Assembly (NCBI GenBank): GCA_027886785.1
Contig: JAPCJV010000008.1
Location: forward strand, 1-15,431
From: Nitrososphaerota archaeon
GTDB taxonomy: Archaea > Thermoproteota > Nitrososphaeria > Nitrososphaerales > CADDZS01
DNA: 15,431 nucleotides
Reading direction: 5' to 3'
Part shown: positions 12,585 through 15,431 of the stretch, piece by piece
How the letters are laid out: each line of letters starts with the position of its first letter
How positions within the stretch are numbered: position 1 is the stretch's first letter
Made by a program: the position numbers and the translations under genes
The notes under the pieces: model-generated
What the model was told of the DNA's origin: nothing
Database searches by the model: none
What the model saw: only the letters and a program-made list of their open reading frames with translations

Positions 12585-13771
12585 TTCTCAAGAGGTACTT
12601 TAGAGAGTACTATTTCAAGCGGGTTGAAAAAATTAGGGCGCCATCTGAAATAAAGTCAAGAGAATTTGGGTATTTTCCTTTTGGAGGCGGAATGATACGA
12701 CATCTTTCGTTTACAGAGATAGGAACTTTCAGGGCGCTCCTCGTTCGAGAAGCTCCCGCGGGAGTGTATTGCTCTAATTCGCTGTATCAGGACCCCACAG
12801 CAGAGATGCAAAAGAAAGGTTGGATCAGGGCTGAGCTTATTTTCGACATCGACGCGGATGCGCTAAAGCTCCCGTGCAAATCAAAACACGATATTTGGCT
12901 ATGCAAAGATTGCGGTCGGAAAGAATTTGGACTGAGACCGGCGTCGTGTCCCACGTGCAAGGGAAATAAGCTATTGGAATTTACCTGGGCCTGTCCAGAG
13001 TGCATAGAGGGCTCTAAAAAAGAGACTTTCAAACTCTTGGATTTTTTGGAAAGGGATTTTGGATTATCTGGTTCCGAAATCTCCGTCTATTTTTCAGGAA
13101 ACGCGGGCTTTCACGTTCAGGTGAGTAAAAGCGCTTTAGATGAGCTTGATCAGCATGGCCGTTCGGAAATTTCTGATTATCTTACGGCTCAAGGATTTAT
13201 GTCCGATGTAATCGACCCCGCTAAACTGTCGCCCGAAGATCCTGGGTGGAGAGGTAGAATCGCGAGATACATCAGAGACTTACCCGTGGACTCCGCTCCT
13301 TTCAAGGCAAACGACTATCAGAAAAGAATGTTCGAAATGGAGAACAGGCTAAAGGAGGAGCAGATTGAGCAGCTTTTCAATTCAGCAGTTAACTCGATCG
13401 CGGTTCGTATTGACCCCATGGTAACTGCTGACATACATAGGATATTTCGTCTTCCTGAGACGCTCAACAACAAAACCGGTTTAGTAAAGAAAGAATGCGA
13501 AAATCTTTCTTCCATCGATCCATTTGTCGAGGCTGTCGCACTTCCAGATGAAGGAGAACTGGTTTCCCTTTCGGTGGACATCTGCCCTAAGATTACTCTA
13601 AACGGCGTAGAATTTGGACCGGTGACTCACCCCTCCAATGTAAAACTCCCACTTTTTCTGGCGGTATATTTGATCGCTCGAGGAGCCGCTAAAGCTGCTT
13701 CATTAGATTCTACAGTTAATGTCTCCGAAGACGCTCCCCGATCCAGTCAAACGATTCATACTGCAAGCTAA
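12563..13771 (+). CDS. priS: DNA primase catalytic subunit PriS
   Basis: PriS makes the RNA primers for replication. Landmarks in order are GYFPFGGGMIRHLSF at 36-50; the metal-binding acidic pair in FDIDAD (D95, D97); a zinc region with three CxxC pairs (C114/C117, C129/C132, C144/C147) plus C105; the nucleotide-binding SGNAGFHV at 178-185 (H184); and the third acidic residue D284 in RIDP, followed by DIHRIFRLPETLNNKTGL. The usual Arg after S-G-x in SG(R/N)RGxH is alanine here (A181), and the common L-H-G-K-T-G reads L-N-N-K-T-G. The protein is 402 aa with a short polar C-terminal tail after about 380. The TTG start has a strong ribosome site and overlaps priL by 22 bases. The GINS gene follows 23 bases downstream. 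Confidence 0.94.
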   Translation: MDEASAIVLKRYFREYYFKRVEKIRAPSEIKSREFGYFPFGGGMIRHLSFTEIGTFRALLVREAPAGVYCSNSLYQDPTAEMQKKGWIRAELIFDIDADALKLPCKSKHDIWLCKDCGRKEFGLRPASCPTCKGNKLLEFTWACPECIEGSKKETFKLLDFLERDFGLSGSEISVYFSGNAGFHVQVSKSALDELDQHGRSEISDYLTAQGFMSDVIDPAKLSPEDPGWRGRIARYIRDLPVDSAPFKANDYQKRMFEMENRLKEEQIEQLFNSAVNSIAVRIDPMVTADIHRIFRLPETLNNKTGLVKKECENLSSIDPFVEAVALPDEGELVSLSVDICPKITLNGVEFGPVTHPSNVKLPLFLAVYLIARGAAKAASLDSTVNVSEDAPRSSQTIHTAS

Positions 13772-13794
13772 CTTTCAAAAGGAATTACCGCAAT

Positions 13795-14358
13795 TTGATC
13801 GATACGCTTGCTGACAAGTTGAACCGACTGCTAGAGGACGAAAACAGAACGAAGGACCTTCTCAAAATCGCGCCTAATACCTACAAAGACCTTGCCGCGC
13901 ATATCAAGACAATTCGATCGGAGAGTTCGGAGAGGGAAAAAAATCTGATTTCCGAGCTTAGTCTTGCTGAAAGAAAAATTCTCTTCAACATTTCGCGCAG
14001 ACTCATTGAAGTCCGAATTTCCAAATTCCGATCAGATCCCGAATCCGATGTCACGAATCTTACCCCAGAGGAGCGGTATATCGTCGAACCTCTCGTCCAG
14101 TCCAGGAAAAGATCGGACCGTATCGGACAGGCCATCTTGAACGGCCAGATTGCGGAGCTCGAACGAGTAAGCGAAATGGTCAAGCAAAAATACGTAATTG
14201 TCCGATTCAGCCAACCATACTCTGCTATTTCCGGCACAGATCTTGCGACCTACGGCCCCTTTGAACCAGAGGATGTTGCCATTTTACCGCTTGAGAACGC
14301 GAAAAGCCTTGCGAAAACCGGAATCATTGCCAAAAACTGGATAGAGCCTGAAGAATAA
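13795..14358 (+). CDS. Archaeal GINS subunit, Gins51 type
   Basis: GINS joins MCM and a Cdc45/RecJ-like protein in the archaeal replicative helicase complex. The 187-residue protein has a helical A domain (about 1-130, charged, with LTPEERYIVEPL at 89-100). A small C-terminal B domain follows, with IVRFSQPYSAISGTDLATYG at 135-154 and PFEPEDVAILPLENAK at 155-170. The A-then-B order is that of Gins51 (Sld5/Psf1 type) rather than Gins23. The start is TTG 13795 with AAAGGA about 12 bases upstream. The gene follows priS closely, and primase-GINS linkage is known in archaea. A T-rich tract follows the stop. Confidence 0.9.
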   Translation: MIDTLADKLNRLLEDENRTKDLLKIAPNTYKDLAAHIKTIRSESSEREKNLISELSLAERKILFNISRRLIEVRISKFRSDPESDVTNLTPEERYIVEPLVQSRKRSDRIGQAILNGQIAELERVSEMVKQKYVIVRFSQPYSAISGTDLATYGPFEPEDVAILPLENAKSLAKTGIIAKNWIEPEE

Positions 14359-14365
14359 GTTCGTG

Positions 14366-14378
14366 TTCTTTTTGTTTT
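14366..14378 (+). terminator. T-tract terminator after the GINS gene
   Basis: TTCTTTTTGTTTT starts 7 bases after the GINS stop. Such tracts end archaeal transcripts. It would separate the replication genes from the ribosomal-protein operon that starts about 140 bases further on. Confidence 0.45.
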
Positions 14379-14410
14379 CAAAGAAAATGTTCTGCGTCAC
14401 TAGATTGCTT

Positions 14411-14447
14411 AATAAGGTATGAAATCGAAGGTATACGTTGCCTTATT
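14411..14447. repeat. Inverted repeat upstream of L44e
   Basis: AATAAGG at 14411-14417 is the exact complement of CCTTATT at 14441-14447, and AAGGTAT occurs twice between and beside them. It lies 60-95 bases before the L44e ATG, where a promoter or leader structure would be. The left arm (TTAATAAGG) could itself be a TATA box. Seven base pairs over this distance can arise by chance. Confidence 0.3.
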
Positions 14448-14505
14448 CGTATCGTCATTTTTTGAATTGATGAAAGTAAAGGATTTGTGATAACTAAAAT
14501 TGAAA

Positions 14506-14778
14506 ATGGTAAAAGAAATCAATACCTATTGTCCTAAAGACAACAAGCATACCGTTCACACAGTTAGCATTTACAAGGCAGGCAAGCAGCGCGCTACCGC
14601 CATAGGAGCGCGGAGACACGAAGAAGATATCCACGGGTACGGTGGACAGAAATTCCCCAAACTGGTCAGGACCGCAAAAACCACGAAAAAGGTGGTTCTC
14701 CGACTAAAATGCAAGGAATGTGGAACCATAGTCCCTCGACTGGGTATCCGACTTAGAAAGCTAGAGATCGCACAGTAA
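14506..14778 (+). CDS. rpl44e: Ribosomal protein L44e
   Basis: L44e is a small zinc-ribbon protein near the E site of the large ribosomal subunit. From ATG 14506 it is 90 aa, beginning MVKEINTYCPKDNKHT. Family marks are GYGGQKFPK at 44-52, AKTTKKVVLRLKCKECG at 57-73 and IRLRKLEI at 81-88. Of the usual four zinc cysteines, three are present (C9, C69, C72). The second of the first pair is Asp12, with His15 close by. A TTG two codons upstream (14500) would give MKMVKEIN, but the ATG matches the family start. S27e follows 38 bases downstream and aIF2-alpha comes next, the usual archaeal order. Confidence 0.94.
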   Translation: MVKEINTYCPKDNKHTVHTVSIYKAGKQRATAIGARRHEEDIHGYGGQKFPKLVRTAKTTKKVVLRLKCKECGTIVPRLGIRLRKLEIAQ

Positions 14779-14802
14779 GAATGAATTGAGTTTTTAGAAA
14801 AA

Positions 14803-14809
14803 GGAGTGA
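14803..14809 (+). promoter_or_regulatory. Strong ribosome binding site of S27e
   Basis: GGAGTGA, close to the full archaeal consensus GGAGGTGA, lies 7 bases before the ATG at 14817. Confidence 0.65.
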
Positions 14810-14816
14810 GGAAACG

Positions 14817-15032
14817 ATGGTTAGAAAAGAACGAGTCAGTGTTCCAAGGCCGAAGAGCGAATTTCTCTCCGGAATCTGCGTAAAGTGTGGCACTGAAAAT
14901 GTGTTTTACTCCAATAGCAGTAAAGAAGTGAAATGCAAGCAGTGTGGGGAAATCCTGGCATATAATACGGGTGGAAAGATCGAGCATTCCGAAAGCTTGG
15001 GTGCGGAAATCAAGCGGCTAGATTACACCTAG
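14817..15032 (+). CDS. rps27e: Ribosomal protein S27e
   Basis: S27e is a small zinc-ribbon protein of the small ribosomal subunit. The 71 residues contain two CxxC pairs (C21/C24 and C40/C43), with FLSGICVKCG at 16-25, VKCKQCGEILA at 38-48 and the NTGGKIEH block at 50-57 that follows the second pair in this family. All four zinc ligands are intact, unlike in the neighbouring L44e. The ATG has a strong ribosome site. The C-terminus runs on about 14 residues past the TGGK block (SESLGAEIKRLDYT). It lies 38 bases after L44e in the same operon. Confidence 0.93.
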   Translation: MVRKERVSVPRPKSEFLSGICVKCGTENVFYSNSSKEVKCKQCGEILAYNTGGKIEHSESLGAEIKRLDYT

Positions 15033-15051
15033 TCGGTTTATGATTCCGACT
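15031..15051 (+). other. Hairpin directly after S27e
   Basis: AGTCGG at 15031-15036 pairs exactly with CCGACT at 15046-15051 around a 9-base loop. It begins in the stop codon and is not followed by a T tract, so it is more likely a processing or 3'-end stabilising element than a terminator. The function is inferred from position only. Confidence 0.35.
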
Positions 15052-15150
15052 TCGTATGTACAGATAACGCGCGCCGAGAAACCTATTTAGTGCCAAGTCC
15101 TATCCTATTTCGTTCACCCCACCAGTGTTCAGGGAGTATATCGTCAAGAA

Positions 15151-15431
15151 TTGACCGTCGAAAATACGGCACCTTTGCCGCAAGCGATGCCCGAAGAGGG
15201 GGAGCTTGTGCTGGCTACTGTGAAAGAAATCACTGCACATGGAGTGTACGTTAGTCTCGATGAATACGCAAAGCTTCCTGCTTTTCTGCACATAAGTGAA
15301 ATAGCGACCGGTTGGGTGCGCGATATCGAAAGATACGCCAAACCTGGCCAAAAGATCGTGCTGAAGGTAATCCGGGTAAACAAGGGGAGGCGAGAGATCG
15401 ACCTTTCACTGAGGCAAGTTTCCAGCGAGGA
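15151..15431 (+). CDS. Translation initiation factor aIF2-alpha, N-terminal part
   Basis: aIF2-alpha is the S1-domain subunit of the heterotrimer that brings initiator tRNA to the ribosome. The frame is open to the right edge (93 codons). It encodes [20 protein letters not shown], then [40 protein letters not shown] and [12 protein letters not shown]: a complete S1 domain with the family's HISE and DLSLRQV motifs. Two starts are possible. TTG 15151 (GGGAG at 15132-15136 upstream, spacing rather long) gives a 12-residue leader. ATG 15187 begins MPEEGELV, as many relatives do. The gene follows S27e after 118 bases. nop10 often follows it in archaea and would lie beyond the window. Confidence 0.92.
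   Translation, partial: MTVENTAPLPQAMPEEGELVLATVKEITAHGVYVSLDEYAKLPAFLHISEIATGWVRDIERYAKPGQKIVLKVIRVNKGRREIDLSLRQVSSE

Noticed and set aside
14468..14505. C/D-box small RNA suggested by TTGATGA before L44e
   Set aside because: The C box has T instead of a purine at the first position and no CTGA D box follows at usable distance.

Overview
The window reads as a piece of an archaeal chromosome. The markers are an archaeal-type DnaG, both subunits of the archaeal/eukaryotic primase (PriL, PriS), a GINS subunit, ribosomal proteins L44e and S27e, aIF2-alpha and the start of Pelota. DnaG and the genes around it read most like Thaumarchaeota/Nitrososphaeria or a neighbouring lineage such as Aigarchaeota. 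That placement comes from recalled family sequences and was not searched. TTG is an unusually common start codon here. No tRNA, rRNA, insertion sequence or CRISPR array was seen.

Layout. (1) Positions 1-1420, minus strand: dnaG followed by the first 28 codons of pelota, which runs off the left edge. (2) 1439-1827: a 389-base non-coding region with several nested inverted repeats, between divergent dnaG and the next operon. (3) 1828-6138, plus strand: a four-gene molybdenum-hydroxylase operon in the order FAD subunit, 2Fe-2S subunit, molybdopterin subunit, CoxG-like protein. It resembles aerobic CO dehydrogenase in order and small subunits, but the large subunit lacks the CO-dehydrogenase active-site cysteine loop. 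(4) 6142-9084: a divergent pair, an isopropylmalate/homocitrate-synthase-like enzyme (minus) and a pyrroline-5-carboxylate-dehydrogenase-like aldehyde dehydrogenase (plus). (5) 9119-9806, minus: an FKBP prolyl isomerase and a MoaD-like ubiquitin-fold protein with a tail after its Gly-Gly. (6) 9920-11399, plus: moaC, moaB, moaE for molybdopterin synthesis. (7) 11454-end, plus: priL, priS, GINS, L44e, S27e and the 5' part of aIF2-alpha, a replication-translation neighbourhood known from other archaea.

How the parts may work together. The moa genes supply the molybdopterin that the hydroxylase in region 3 needs, so regions 3, 5 and 6 form one functional theme. The substrate of the hydroxylase and the roles of the synthase-like and aldehyde-dehydrogenase genes cannot be read from the sequence. 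Regions 1 and 7 are informational genes.

The points most worth checking are the non-standard CoxL loop, the MoaD tail beyond Gly-Gly, the folded intergenic region, the missing histidine in the synthase-like enzyme, and the missing zinc ligand in L44e.
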